Shown here in pieces: positions 1-8,348 of a stretch of DNA of 51,757 nucleotides (its first letter is position 1; each line of letters starts with the position of its first letter). The notes below the pieces were generated by a model, which was not told the origin of the DNA, made no database searches, and saw only the letters and a program-made list of their open reading frames with translations. Origin of the DNA: Gammaproteobacteria bacterium (GTDB lineage: Bacteria > Pseudomonadota > Gammaproteobacteria > Pseudomonadales > Azotimanducaceae); NCBI GenBank assembly GCA_009837185.1, contig VXUA01000082.1:1-51757 (forward strand). Reading direction: 5' to 3'. A program made the position numbers and the translations under genes.

Positions 1-246
1 CCAGGTACTAACGATTAAATTATCCAACCCATACACGGAATTTAGGACACACTCGCGCGCGTAGCCCTGGGCTACTTGAGCGTCATAATGACCGTTCTGA
101 AGAGAGTTGCGACGCACTTCACGAGAAACCGTGGTCGGATGCTTCCCCAGCAAGTGGGCGATCTGTTTGCAGCTCGTACCTTTGCCTCGTTCGTGCTCAA
201 TGATTATCCTATTACCTTCAGTTAAGTGTTGATACGGCTTCGCCAT
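1..246 (-). CDS. IS30-family transposase, N-terminal part (cut by window edge)
   Basis: The 82 codons from the ATG at 246-244 run open to the left edge, so the gene is partial only because of the window. The translation begins MAKPYQHLTEGNRIIIEHER and continues with a helix-turn-helix that ends in a TTVSREVRRN motif, followed by a segment of the type HYDAQVAQ. This Y-x-HLT...R..I...IA..L....TVSRE..RN pattern is the N-terminal DNA-binding region of IS30-family DDE transposases; the catalytic DDE domain would lie outside the window. Completeness and activity cannot be judged. Confidence 0.85.
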   Translation of the reverse strand, partial: MAKPYQHLTEGNRIIIEHERGKGTSCKQIAHLLGKHPTTVSREVRRNSLQNGHYDAQVAQGYARECVLNSVYGLDNLIVSTW

Positions 247-312
247 GGGGTTATTCCTATTCTTCAGAAAAATAAAGAATACCCCAATCAACACTTCTTG
301 CAACTCAGACAG
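1..312 (-). mobile_element. IS30-family insertion sequence, right-hand end
   Basis: The transposase start lies about 60 bp inside the presumed element end. The stretch at about 275-310 (minus strand reads GTTGCAAGAAGTGTTGATTG) sits where an IS30-type terminal inverted repeat is expected and has a GTTGCA-containing end as in several IS30 elements. The matching left end and the target duplication are outside the window, so the exact boundary is inference. Confidence 0.4.
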
Positions 313-330
313 CTGCCATGATTGATGGTT

Positions 331-389
331 GCCCCTCGCGCTGGAGGGGCGCTGCAGTCGGACAAGTCCTCCTTTCACGCCCCTCCAGC
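331..389. repeat. Nested inverted repeats (competing hairpins)
   Basis: A perfect 12-bp inverted repeat, GCTGGAGGGGCG at 340-351 and CGCCCCTCCAGC at 378-389, encloses 26 bp. A third copy of the core, GCCCCT at 331-336, can pair instead with AGGGGC at 345-350. The two hairpins are mutually exclusive. There is no T-run, so a simple intrinsic terminator is unlikely. The repeat lies between the IS30 end and the promoter of the lipoprotein gene. Confidence 0.5.
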
Positions 390-444
390 ACTCTATCTTG
401 TACAGTATTAACTACTTACAATGCTCTCCGTACCTCGAGTGCAC

Positions 445-472
445 TTCACAATGAATCTAGGATCTATATAAA
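445..472 (+). promoter_or_regulatory. Sigma70-like promoter of the FG-GAP lipoprotein gene
   Basis: TTCACA at 445-450 and TATAAA at 467-472 are separated by 16 bp, each matching the -35 and -10 consensus in five of six positions. Transcription would start near 479, about 50 bp before the chosen ATG. Confidence 0.45.
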
Positions 473-527
473 ATGGATTTAGTTGACCGTTACTAAAAAG
501 TACCGACTCATGAGAGGTATTAACAAC

Positions 528-2534
528 ATGTACTCCAACAAGATCATCAGATTTTTCTCACTTTTTTGTGCCTTAGTGCTACTGGGTTGTGGAGATGCTC
601 CAGAGGAAGAGCAATCGGAGGTGCAACAATCTCTCCTTCAGCAATCCGATCAGATCGCCATGATGGGAGAAATGCAGTTTCCCGAAATCATCGGAGCTGA
701 CATTCCAGGCGCACCGAAGTTGCAACAACCAAGGTTGGTTATGGCTGGAGATGCGCCCGTCCTCACGGAAAAGCACGGTTTAGCAGCACCCGCACTATGG
801 GACTGGAACGGGGACGGTAAGCGAGACCTGCTTGTCGGCGAGTTTGAAACCAACTCTGGAGAGAACTTCCCAATGTCCGAGGAAGGTTCGACCGTGCGCG
901 TGTATCTCAACATCGGGAGCGACGGCAATCCTCAATTCGCAAATGAATTCCAGTGGGCGCGAGATACTGGTGGGACGATCATGGAAGTAGAACAATGGTG
1001 TTGCATTGGCTTTACTCCGTACTTCTACGACTTAGACGATGATGGCTATGGCGACATGATCACGGGTCAATACCATCCAGGCGAAGTTACCTGGTTTCGC
1101 GGAAACGAAGAAGGGTTTCTACCTGGCGTGAAACTGCCACAAGAAGGAAATCCAGAAGCTGCGTGGAACCCAATGTACCTTGAACTTATGGAGAATCCAG
1201 AAGAAGCTGTCATACCAGATCCAATTGAAACATTCGATTATTGGGTGTATTCTTCAGCGTCAATGGGGGACTTTGACGATGACGGAGATTACGATTTGAT
1301 TTTTGGTGGCAATGCCCTGAAAATCAGTGAGAATATTGGTACAAAAACTGAACCCAAGTTTGGACGACGAGAATTACTTTTGGATGTCAATGGCAAACCG
1401 TTAACTATTGGCAAAGTCGCAACTGACGAAGACGTTGAAGGCTGGGCACAAACGTCTACTACTTCCCTTGCCGGGGACTCTAAGACTTCGCCATATGTTG
1501 TGGATTGGGATCGCGACGGTGTCTTAGATCTTCTGGTGACCGGCAGCTATAGAAATGAAGGTGCCATGGCCGTAGCGTTCTTCAAAGGAGTCAAAGTTGA
1601 TGGCGAGCATCGCTTTCAACCAGCAGTCGACTTATTAGCAACCGAAAATGGTAGTAAAGCACTGCCTGGTAGCGGCCCGCGCTTGTATGTAGACGATTGG
1701 AACCTTGATGGTACTCCCGATCTCATTATCGGTGCGAGTGTTGCAACAGTGAATGGCGGTGAATTCTCTGACGAGTTGTCATGGGAATGGGAAGGTACGA
1801 ACAAAGTCGAAAGTGCTGGAAAAGATCCCGGACGTTACCCACCGAGAGAAAAACCGACACGTGAGGCGTTTCTAGCGCAATATGAGGACACTGGGGGTTT
1901 CTGGGAAACCGAGGAAGTGTTTGACGAATTCTTTCAAATGCAAGTGGACTACTGGCAACAAACCGTCGGTGTTCTTTACGACACGGGACGAGAACACTGG
2001 TTGACAATGCGCCACCAAGGGCGTATCTACGTAATGTTGGGTACAGAGGCGGACGATGCTGACACCGCTGATACCCAATCACCCACACAGGAAACCGACA
2101 AAAACGAGACTTCTCAGGCGGAAGAAGAGTCCAAGCTACCGGTGAAATTGGAGTTAGTCGTTCCCGAGAAAGTCGACCAAGGCTCCACCGCGGAAGTTTC
2201 TCTCGCCATTGATATAAAGGACGGGTGGTACATCTACGCGCCCACAGGGAAAAATGCCGAACAAGGCATGAAAGAGACTAAAGTGTCGTTTACCTTACCT
2301 GAGAGCATACAACAGTTAGGTAAGGTGAAGATGCCGATGCATCAGTTCAAAGGCTCTTACGATGTCTTTCGTGGCTCAGACCTCGCCGTGATCCAAAAAA
2401 TAGGAACGGAGGATAGCACTCCAGGTGAGTACACGATCGCGAGTCAGGTGACCTACCAAACCTGCAATGACGACATTTGTTTACCGCCGAAAACTGTGGA
2501 ACTTACTGCAGTGCTACTAGTAGCAAGTAATTAG
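528..2534 (+). CDS. FG-GAP/VCBS-repeat lipoprotein with C-terminal DsbD-N-like domain
   Basis: A 668-residue protein starting at ATG 528, chosen because GAGAGGT lies upstream at 512-518 and the following residues form a lipoprotein signal (hydrophobic FFSLFCALVLLG followed by Cys, lipobox LLGC). The body carries five DxDxDG-type FG-GAP/VCBS units, seen as WNGDGKRDLLVG, LDDDGYGDMITG, FDDDGDYDLIFGG, WDRDGVLDLLVTG and WNLDGTPDLIIG, which typically form calcium-binding beta-propeller blades. After an acidic, Thr/Glu-rich linker the last ~125 residues resemble the periplasmic N-terminal domain of DsbD, including YQTCNDDICLPP with a Cys pair (about C646 and C651). Likely membrane-anchored and facing the periplasm or outside. 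Alternative in-frame starts are ATG 510 and TTG 483. Its stop overlaps the convergent oxidase gene. The domain assignments are good; the function of the fusion is unknown. Confidence 0.85.
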   Translation: MYSNKIIRFFSLFCALVLLGCGDAPEEEQSEVQQSLLQQSDQIAMMGEMQFPEIIGADIPGAPKLQQPRLVMAGDAPVLTEKHGLAAPALWDWNGDGKRDLLVGEFETNSGENFPMSEEGSTVRVYLNIGSDGNPQFANEFQWARDTGGTIMEVEQWCCIGFTPYFYDLDDDGYGDMITGQYHPGEVTWFRGNEEGFLPGVKLPQEGNPEAAWNPMYLELMENPEEAVIPDPIETFDYWVYSSASMGDFDDDGDYDLIFGGNALKISENIGTKTEPKFGRRELLLDVNGKPLTIGKVATDEDVEGWAQTSTTSLAGDSKTSPYVVDWDRDGVLDLLVTGSYRNEGAMAVAFFKGVKVDGEHRFQPAVDLLATENGSKALPGSGPRLYVDDWNLDGTPDLIIGASVATVNGGEFSDELSWEWEGTNKVESAGKDPGRYPPREKPTREAFLAQYEDTGGFWETEEVFDEFFQMQVDYWQQTVGVLYDTGREHWLTMRHQGRIYVMLGTEADDADTADTQSPTQETDKNETSQAEEESKLPVKLELVVPEKVDQGSTAEVSLAIDIKDGWYIYAPTGKNAEQGMKETKVSFTLPESIQQLGKVKMPMHQFKGSYDVFRGSDLAVIQKIGTEDSTPGEYTIASQVTYQTCNDDICLPPKTVELTAVLLVASN

Positions 2535-3325
2535 TCAGGGGCTTCAGAGGCATCCTCGTCGAACAGATCCGACTCATTCGGATCCTTGTCGTTCTGGTTT
2601 TCCTCTGTAACTAGTTTTAACTGTGCGGTGGCGTACAAACTCTCGTATAGTTGTTTAAAGACATAGGCCCCTAAATTGAGGCCCTGATCGATGTAGTGCT
2701 GACGATCGGGATTATCCCAAGATGGTTCGATCACACGAAAGAATTCGTCGGCGTGCCGCTCATCCAGTTCGGAGTGTAAGGTATAGTGCGTCAAGTTGTC
2801 TCTTTCAACCCATTGACGACGCACGACACTTGCACCGATACTCGCCGATATCGAAGCGAAAGCAAGTTCAATAATGCCCATACACGCGATTCCTACCTCA
2901 AGTTCCGAAAGCACGCAGGAACCGGCTAATACCGTATTAAAAGCCCGAACTTCAGGCCACAGAGCAGATTTGTTACTCAAAGACTCAACTTCGCTCCCTA
3001 GCGATGTCAAAAACTTTACGAAAGTCGTTTGATGAAATTTACTTTCGGCAAACTCTCCGTGTTCTTCCACTACGTTTTTTAGAATGTCAAGTCGTTGCAT
3101 TGGATCAGGAAGACGACCTACCAAAGCACTCATCGGTCGGGGAAAGAATGTAACGGCGAAGAAAAATTGTTCTTGAGACAGCCGAAACATTTCTTTTGTC
3201 ATGCTACCGTCGGCTAGAGCGGTTAGATAACCGTTAGTCAGTACACCTGACTCTTTCAATATTTCTTCCGCACGATTCGTTACTTGTAACATGGGATAGT
3301 CGGTGGATTCACTAGTGGTGGTCAT
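2531..3325 (-). CDS. Haem-oxygenase-like diiron oxidase (HDO/CADD type, iron-containing redox enzyme)
   Basis: An all-helical protein of 264 residues from ATG 3325. From the upstream TTG at 3334 it would be 267, and I number residues from there. All six ligand positions of the haem-oxygenase-like diiron oxidase family are visible with CADD-like spacing: E94-x6-H101 in EFAESKFH, E156 in GIIELAF, and H187-x3-D191-x2-H194 in HSELDERH. Characterised members (UndA, SznF, BesC, CADD) use O2 to desaturate, cleave or N-oxygenate small amino- or fatty-acid substrates. The tail is acidic and low complexity. It is last in a three-gene operon: the TTG overlaps the stop of the acyltransferase (TTGA), and GGAGA at 3341-3337 is better spaced for the ATG. 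Substrate unknown. The family call is firm. Confidence 0.85.
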   Translation of the reverse strand: MTTTSESTDYPMLQVTNRAEEILKESGVLTNGYLTALADGSMTKEMFRLSQEQFFFAVTFFPRPMSALVGRLPDPMQRLDILKNVVEEHGEFAESKFHQTTFVKFLTSLGSEVESLSNKSALWPEVRAFNTVLAGSCVLSELEVGIACMGIIELAFASISASIGASVVRRQWVERDNLTHYTLHSELDERHADEFFRVIEPSWDNPDRQHYIDQGLNLGAYVFKQLYESLYATAQLKLVTEENQNDKDPNESDLFDEDASEAPD

Positions 3326-3330
3326 AGACT

Positions 3331-4302
3331 TCAAATCTCCGATGAATGAACCAAAAAAGGAAAGTCCTCGCTGAGGCTTACTCCGTATATGGACGCTGAA
3401 AAGGCATTATGGTCGATATTGTCTAAACGACTCTGTACCACTGCTAAGTGTGTTTCAGGTACAGTAACAAACAGATGAGTAAAGCCTGAGGAATGACTCC
3501 GAGTACAAGCATGTGGTATTAAACTAACAATGTGTTCCGGACTAACATAAGACAAGTACGTCAAATGTGCGTAACGATATTCTGTGTGCTGCCGGTCGTA
3601 CAACTGCTTAGCACGCCTAGTATCCTCTAGTAGAGCACTGGCATCAGTCTGTTCATCGACAAGCCACACTGGATCCTCCTGAGCGCGCAATAACGGGTTC
3701 ATCAATGCCCACGTTGGAACAGCAGTCGAAGTTTTACGGGGTTCGATCCCAGTTTCCGCTGAGCTAAGGTCGAGTGGATGCTCTGAAACTCTCGACTTCC
3801 ATGGAAAGTTTGTTGCTGTAGAAAAACTAAGTAAATGGACTCGTCCCGACCATGAGAATTGCGGGACTCCGACTCGTCCAGTGTATTGCTTCGGAGTCAC
3901 AGTCGTACCGTCCATGACGACGGAATAGGCTGATGTGATTTGTGGTCGTAACCAGAGAATCGCGGTCCGCGCTAAGCGATAGAGCAACGTACTACCTTGT
4001 AGTTCTTTCGTGATCTTTACGTCTACGACATAAGCGACTTGGGACGACTTCCCGTTAGGAGTCACCAAAGTACGGATAACGGCACTCAATACACCAACTA
4101 CCTCGTCTTCTCTCAGTGCTACAAAACAATAGGCATCGCCCATCGAACTAAAAAAGTCAGTGTAGAGGCTTGGATGTTCTATCCGGAATTCTTTTGATTC
4201 ACCCAAAGGATACCAAAACTGGTACTCAAAGTCTCGCAACATGGGACTGAATTCAGCGATCTCCTGAGCAGTCAATCGAAAGATTTGTGAAGTCTCAACC
4301 AA
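3331..4302 (-). CDS. GNAT-like N-acyltransferase
   Basis: A 323-residue protein starting at TTG 4302 behind CGAGAA. Residues about 55-125 look like the core of a GNAT domain: a strand CFVALREDEVVGVLSAV, then VAYVVDVKITKELQGSTL with the V..V.V....G...L pattern that forms the acyl-CoA pyrophosphate loop, then an amphipathic helix. The remaining 200 residues are not recognisable to me; they may be a second, degenerate acyltransferase-like half. It sits between the DUF3419 homologue (47 bp upstream) and the diiron oxidase (4-bp overlap downstream), so it probably acylates or otherwise tailors the product of the first enzyme. GNAT membership is moderately sure; substrate unknown. Confidence 0.65.
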   Translation of the reverse strand: MVETSQIFRLTAQEIAEFSPMLRDFEYQFWYPLGESKEFRIEHPSLYTDFFSSMGDAYCFVALREDEVVGVLSAVIRTLVTPNGKSSQVAYVVDVKITKELQGSTLLYRLARTAILWLRPQITSAYSVVMDGTTVTPKQYTGRVGVPQFSWSGRVHLLSFSTATNFPWKSRVSEHPLDLSSAETGIEPRKTSTAVPTWALMNPLLRAQEDPVWLVDEQTDASALLEDTRRAKQLYDRQHTEYRYAHLTYLSYVSPEHIVSLIPHACTRSHSSGFTHLFVTVPETHLAVVQSRLDNIDHNAFSASIYGVSLSEDFPFLVHSSEI

Positions 4303-4349
4303 TGGTGTTCTCGAATGTTTGCCGTATCAAAGTATGGTTCTGTTGTGAG

Positions 4350-5507
4350 TCATAACCTCCGACCGCAATGTACCCCACGATAAAAGTAACTTAGGTCCTC
4401 TCGATGTAAATTGTCGGATTCCTCATCTAACCATGTGAAGTGCTCACCGAGTGCCCGAATAGGTAAATCTGAATTAAGTTGTCGAATCAGGGTGTATCCC
4501 TTTGGTTTCAATCGATTCCAAGTTAATTCTAACAATGCATGAGCCTCGTCTACAGTCAGCCAATCTAATACATTTGAGAGGTGAATATAGTCAAATCGGA
4601 CATCGGTCTTTGCTAAGTAATCCTGCATTGTTTCGGCTTCAAAGTGAATATTCGCCGAAACTTCCTGGCGTGGTTGGCTGAGCCATCGTGCGATGGGTTT
4701 TATAGTCTCGCAAGATGCCAGAACCTGCCAAAGGAAGTGATTGGTACTAGCGTTAAAACAATGCAAGGCATGCACCGTTCTCTGGAAAAAGTGAGTAGAA
4801 AAGGACATCACTGGATTTTGAGTCGCGGTTTCTCCAAAAAGTGCGACAAGGTTTTCGATGCACATCACTTGATCGAAACTCTTGAGTAATAACGCTACAA
4901 AGTCGGGGTGAGTTTGAAGCCACTTTGCTTGATCACTTGAGTTCTCGAGTTGCAGAAGGTCGAGCACTGAATCAGGAAACGTCGCGACAGATTTGCTGAC
5001 CTGCTGAAATACTGATTCGTATCGGCCAGCATAATCAAGACCGACCTCTAAGATATGATCTGTTGGACCAAAACTACTCATAGGATCACAAGTTTCTTCA
5101 CAAATAAGATGCAATTGACGTTCCCTCGCTTCGAGGGAGAGATCCGTATGTCCAAGAAACTTTAGACGGTCGTCGGGGTCCTGACCTCTCAGTAACGCGA
5201 GTTTGACTCGGCACAAAGCCAGCTGCGCTGGATTTGGATCGACAACGTGAATCGTTCGTACATTAGGCATACTGGCGAGCACCGCGAGCGTACATCCACC
5301 AGAACCAACAATTAAAAGGGACGCGTCTCTAGAGAGCTGTTCAACTACCCAAGCATCTAGACCGGGATCTTCGCGAACTTGTGCGAAGCGAAGTGGAAGA
5401 TCTAAGGATTGATATACCCAGTCTGGAAATTGGTTCACAGATAGAAACGCACAGGTTGGCAGGTAGTACGGAGATTTTAAATCGAGGTTTTCGTACAACA
5501 AACACAC
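4350..5507 (-). CDS. DUF3419/BtaA-like S-adenosylmethionine-dependent 3-amino-3-carboxypropyl transferase homologue
   Basis: A 385-residue protein starting at GTG 5507; GGAAGG lies 11 bp upstream and an in-frame TAG at 5540-5538 excludes longer versions. Residues 41-51 (FAQVREDPGLD) match the (Y/F)xQxxEDPxxD signature of the DUF3419 family, followed by a Rossmann SAM-binding region: LLIVGSGGC (64-72) and VVDPNPAQLAL (88-98). The C-terminal part HLSNVLDWLT...RPxxKG-like and ending in FYRGV is also typical. The characterised member BtaA moves the 3-amino-3-carboxypropyl group of SAM to diacylglycerol in betaine-lipid synthesis. No BtaB-like N-methyltransferase is adjacent, so the product is unlikely to be an ordinary betaine lipid. 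First gene of the operon with the GNAT and the diiron oxidase. Confidence 0.8.
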   Translation of the reverse strand: MCLLYENLDLKSPYYLPTCAFLSVNQFPDWVYQSLDLPLRFAQVREDPGLDAWVVEQLSRDASLLIVGSGGCTLAVLASMPNVRTIHVVDPNPAQLALCRVKLALLRGQDPDDRLKFLGHTDLSLEARERQLHLICEETCDPMSSFGPTDHILEVGLDYAGRYESVFQQVSKSVATFPDSVLDLLQLENSSDQAKWLQTHPDFVALLLKSFDQVMCIENLVALFGETATQNPVMSFSTHFFQRTVHALHCFNASTNHFLWQVLASCETIKPIARWLSQPRQEVSANIHFEAETMQDYLAKTDVRFDYIHLSNVLDWLTVDEAHALLELTWNRLKPKGYTLIRQLNSDLPIRALGEHFTWLDEESDNLHREDLSYFYRGVHCGRRL

Positions 5508-5590
5508 TCGTTTCGCGCCCTTCCAACCAAAGTCGCGCTATCCTTAAAATTCTCGCTTCTTTGTTCCATCAAAAGACGAACATCCGGTGC

Positions 5591-5666
5591 GGCCAGGTAG
5601 CTCAGTCGGTAGAGCAGTGGACTGAAAATCCTCGTGTCGGCAGTTCAATTCTGCCCCTGGCCACCA
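5591..5666 (+). tRNA. tRNA-Phe (GAA)
   Basis: A 76-nt cloverleaf with acceptor GGCCAGG/CCTGGCC, D-arm GCTC/GAGC, anticodon loop CTGAAAA (anticodon GAA at 5624-5626), T-arm GGCAG/CTGCC with loop TTCAATT, and an encoded CCA end. The anticodon stem GTGGA/TCCTC has a T28-T42 mismatch. Its 5' end lies 83 bp from the start of the divergent DUF3419 gene. Confidence 0.96.
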
Positions 5667-5731
5667 TTGTTTTCCACAATTTAGTTGAGTGACAAATCGT
5701 TGTCTTTAGGGTACGTATTCTCGTGCTAGTT

Positions 5732-6181
5732 ATGTCTTTGTTAACAGTAAAGAATATTCGTTGGCTTGCTTCAAGCACCCTCATTGTCTTGCTAGCAAGC
5801 TGTGGTCAGAGTCCGACAAAAGTTTCTGTCGACGGCGCGTGGGTAAGAACTCCCTTACCCTCGAAAACAACTACTGCGGCTTATGTGCTGATCAAGAATC
5901 TCACTAAAGATGCAATCACTCTAACTTCAGCCGATTCGGAAACTATCGGAGCTATTGAGTTCCACAAGTCGGAAACTAGAGATGGTAGGCACCGAATGGT
6001 AAAGTTAGACTCGTTAGAGATTCCCGCTAAAGACACCTTGAAGCTAGAACCCGGGGGGCTACATCTGATGTTGTTCCGTATTAAAGAAGTGGAGGAAGAT
6101 CGACACGTGATTAACTTTCATGCTGAGGGTGATCTCACTTTTCAAGCCACTTTTGAAATACTTGATGACGCTCCGGAATAA
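5732..6181 (+). CDS. PCuAC-type periplasmic copper chaperone (lipoprotein)
   Basis: A 149-residue protein from ATG 5732 (a GTG at 5723 is in frame). The N-terminus is a lipoprotein signal ending LIVLLASC. The mature part shows the complete copper-binding motif of PCuAC/DUF461: H-x10-M-x21-H-x-M, seen as FHKSETRDGRHRM followed 21 residues later by HLM. Such proteins deliver Cu(I) to the CuA or CuB centres of cytochrome oxidase. The usual partner (Sco or a CopC/YcnJ protein) is not adjacent; the gene lies alone between tRNA-Phe and the pyrophosphatase. Confidence 0.88.
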   Translation: MSLLTVKNIRWLASSTLIVLLASCGQSPTKVSVDGAWVRTPLPSKTTTAAYVLIKNLTKDAITLTSADSETIGAIEFHKSETRDGRHRMVKLDSLEIPAKDTLKLEPGGLHLMLFRIKEVEEDRHVINFHAEGDLTFQATFEILDDAPE

Positions 6182-6294
6182 CTGTAGCCGTTTGAGCTCG
6201 AGCAACAGTTGAACGTTAGTCTTTTCAATATCATATTTAGTTCTTTGAGCCACAATCCGTGGCTTCTTATTTAGCAGTAGACAAGAGAGAATCT

Positions 6295-8346
6295 ATGGAC
6301 TTAGCTTTGATTCCACCGATCCTTGGAGGCGTAGGACTGATCGCGGCATTGATCGTATATTTATTGGTGAAACGCTACCCTGCTGGTGAGGAGAAGGTAC
6401 GTCACATCGCAGACCAGATTCATCGTGGTGCGATGACCTTTATGCGGCGAGAATACAGTCTCCTTATTATCTTTGCGCTTGTATTATTTGTACTCATTTT
6501 TCTGTTTGATGAACATCTTGGTTTGCGTACAGGTGTCGCGTTTGCAGCGGGGGCAGTAGCATCTGCGCTTGCTGGTTGGATCGGTATGTACACCGCGACC
6601 AAAGCGAATGTACGTACTACCACGGCAGCACAAACTAGAGGCGCGGCAGCAGCGTTGTCGGCGGCATTTTTCGGCGGGTCCATTATGGGATTGGCAGTCG
6701 CATCCTTAGGACTACTAGGACTGGGTTTAGTGTATTACTTTTTCGGTGGGAACCCAGATGCAGCCCATCACATCCACGGCTTCGGTATGGGTGCATCCAC
6801 AGTTGCAATTTTTTCCCGTGTTGGCGGGGGTATATATACCAAGAGTGCAGACGTTGGAGCTGATCTCGTCGGTAAGACAGAAGAAAACATACCGGAGGAT
6901 GATCCCAGAAATCCGGGGGTAATTGCAGACAACGTCGGTGACAACGTCGGCGATGTCGCGGGAATGGGGTCTGATCTTTTCGAATCTTACTGCGGTTCGA
7001 TGATCGCGAGTATTGCTATCGCTGCGACTCTTAGCGCGAGTGGCTTGTTCGAATTGTTCACCGTAGAGGTAGATGAGGCTCAAGCACGTGCTGTGCTCAT
7101 GTCTCTACCGCTCACCTTGGCCTCAACCGGTTTAATCTGCTCAATTCTTGGCGTCATCATCGTGCGTACCCAATCCAATCGGGACCCAGCCCTAGCTCTA
7201 CGCTTGGGCATGCTAAGCTCACCCACACTCTTCATTATTGCAGCATATGTAATCGTCACACAATACATCGATCTCTCTTGGAAAGTATGGGGGTGCATAC
7301 TAGCTGGTGCCATTGGTGGTGTCATTATCGGTCTAATTACCGAGTTTTACACCTCTGGTCGTCCAATCGAACGAATTGCTGAAAAAGGAAAAACTGGAGC
7401 AGCGACGGTGTTGATTACCGGTTTAGCCACCGGCATGCAGTCCGTGGTGATTCCCATACTCAGTATCTGTGGGATTATCTGGATCTCAACCGAGTTAGCT
7501 GGACTCTACGGTGTCGCTATCGCAGCTGTTGGTCTTCTCGCAACCGTTGGTATGACGATGGCCGTCGATGCGTACGGTCCTGTCGCAGACAATGCAGGCG
7601 GTATAGCGGAAATGGGCGGTCTGGGAGAAGGAGTACGAAAGATCACCGATTCACTTGACGAGCTTGGAAACACGACCGCGGCTATGGGCAAAGGTTTTGC
7701 AATCTGTGCCGCTGCCTTAGCAGCTCTTGCGATTATCGCGGCGTTTGTCGAAGCAGTAGGGCACGAGCGTGATGCTGCATTTATTTTGGAACTCAGTGAT
7801 CCTAGGGTATTAATTGGGCTCTTCATCGGCGGTTTAACAGCGTTCTTAATCGCCTCCATTACGATGAGCGCTGTCGGTTCAGCCGCGGAACGAATGATTG
7901 AAGAGATTCGAAGACAGTTTCGAGAAATTGATGGTCTCCGGGCAGGTACAGCTGAACCGGACAACGAAAAATGCATTCAAATCGCAACAAATGCAGCACT
8001 CACTCGCATGATCCTACCCGGTGCAATCGCAGTGTTCCTCCCGCCGCTTGTAGGATTTACATTGGGTGCCGAAGCACTAGGTGGTCTTCTTGGAGGCGGA
8101 CTTGTTGGTTGTGTGTTACTGGCGCTGACTATGGCGAACGCAGGTGGGGCGTGGGACAATGCAAAGAAGTTTGTTGAAAAAGGTGCTCTTGGGGATGGAC
8201 ACCTCAAGGGTTCGGATACTCATGCAGCCACCGTGGTAGGTGACACTGTGGGAGATCCGTTCAAGGACACCTCCGGTCCCAGCATGAATATCTTGATCAA
8301 TGTAATGGCGATCGTTAGCTTAGTGATCGCGCCTCTGATCGCTTGA
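6295..8346 (+). CDS. hppA: K+-stimulated membrane-bound ion-translocating pyrophosphatase
   Basis: 683 residues from ATG 6295, preferred over the GTG at 6259 because AAGAGAGA lies just upstream and the N-terminus then matches the family. It hydrolyses PPi to pump H+ (or Na+) across the inner membrane. About 16 hydrophobic segments are visible. The catalytic loop begins near residue 186 with [20 protein letters not shown] and continues through [18 protein letters not shown]. The C-terminal [14 protein letters not shown] is also present. At the K+ site the sequence [10 protein letters not shown] has Ala462 and Gly465, the K+-dependent signature; K+-independent enzymes carry Lys and Thr. Because K+-dependent enzymes include both H+ and Na+ pumps, the ion is undecided. 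The gene ends 2 bp from the convergent PPi-phosphofructokinase. Confidence 0.96.
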   Translation: MDLALIPPILGGVGLIAALIVYLLVKRYPAGEEKVRHIADQIHRGAMTFMRREYSLLIIFALVLFVLIFLFDEHLGLRTGVAFAAGAVASALAGWIGMYTATKANVRTTTAAQTRGAAAALSAAFFGGSIMGLAVASLGLLGLGLVYYFFGGNPDAAHHIHGFGMGASTVAIFSRVGGGIYTKSADVGADLVGKTEENIPEDDPRNPGVIADNVGDNVGDVAGMGSDLFESYCGSMIASIAIAATLSASGLFELFTVEVDEAQARAVLMSLPLTLASTGLICSILGVIIVRTQSNRDPALALRLGMLSSPTLFIIAAYVIVTQYIDLSWKVWGCILAGAIGGVIIGLITEFYTSGRPIERIAEKGKTGAATVLITGLATGMQSVVIPILSICGIIWISTELAGLYGVAIAAVGLLATVGMTMAVDAYGPVADNAGGIAEMGGLGEGVRKITDSLDELGNTTAAMGKGFAICAAALAALAIIAAFVEAVGHERDAAFILELSDPRVLIGLFIGGLTAFLIASITMSAVGSAAERMIEEIRRQFREIDGLRAGTAEPDNEKCIQIATNAALTRMILPGAIAVFLPPLVGFTLGAEALGGLLGGGLVGCVLLALTMANAGGAWDNAKKFVEKGALGDGHLKGSDTHAATVVGDTVGDPFKDTSGPSMNILINVMAIVSLVIAPLIA

Positions 8347-8348
8347 GT

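Noticed and set aside
4350-5507. Ordinary small-molecule SAM methyltransferase for the DUF3419 gene
   Set aside because: The QVREDP signature and C-terminal layout fit DUF3419/BtaA better than generic methyltransferases.
7506-7976. Long minus-strand frame opposite the pyrophosphatase gene
   Set aside because: Ala/Ser/Pro-rich antisense of a strongly conserved gene; a typical shadow.
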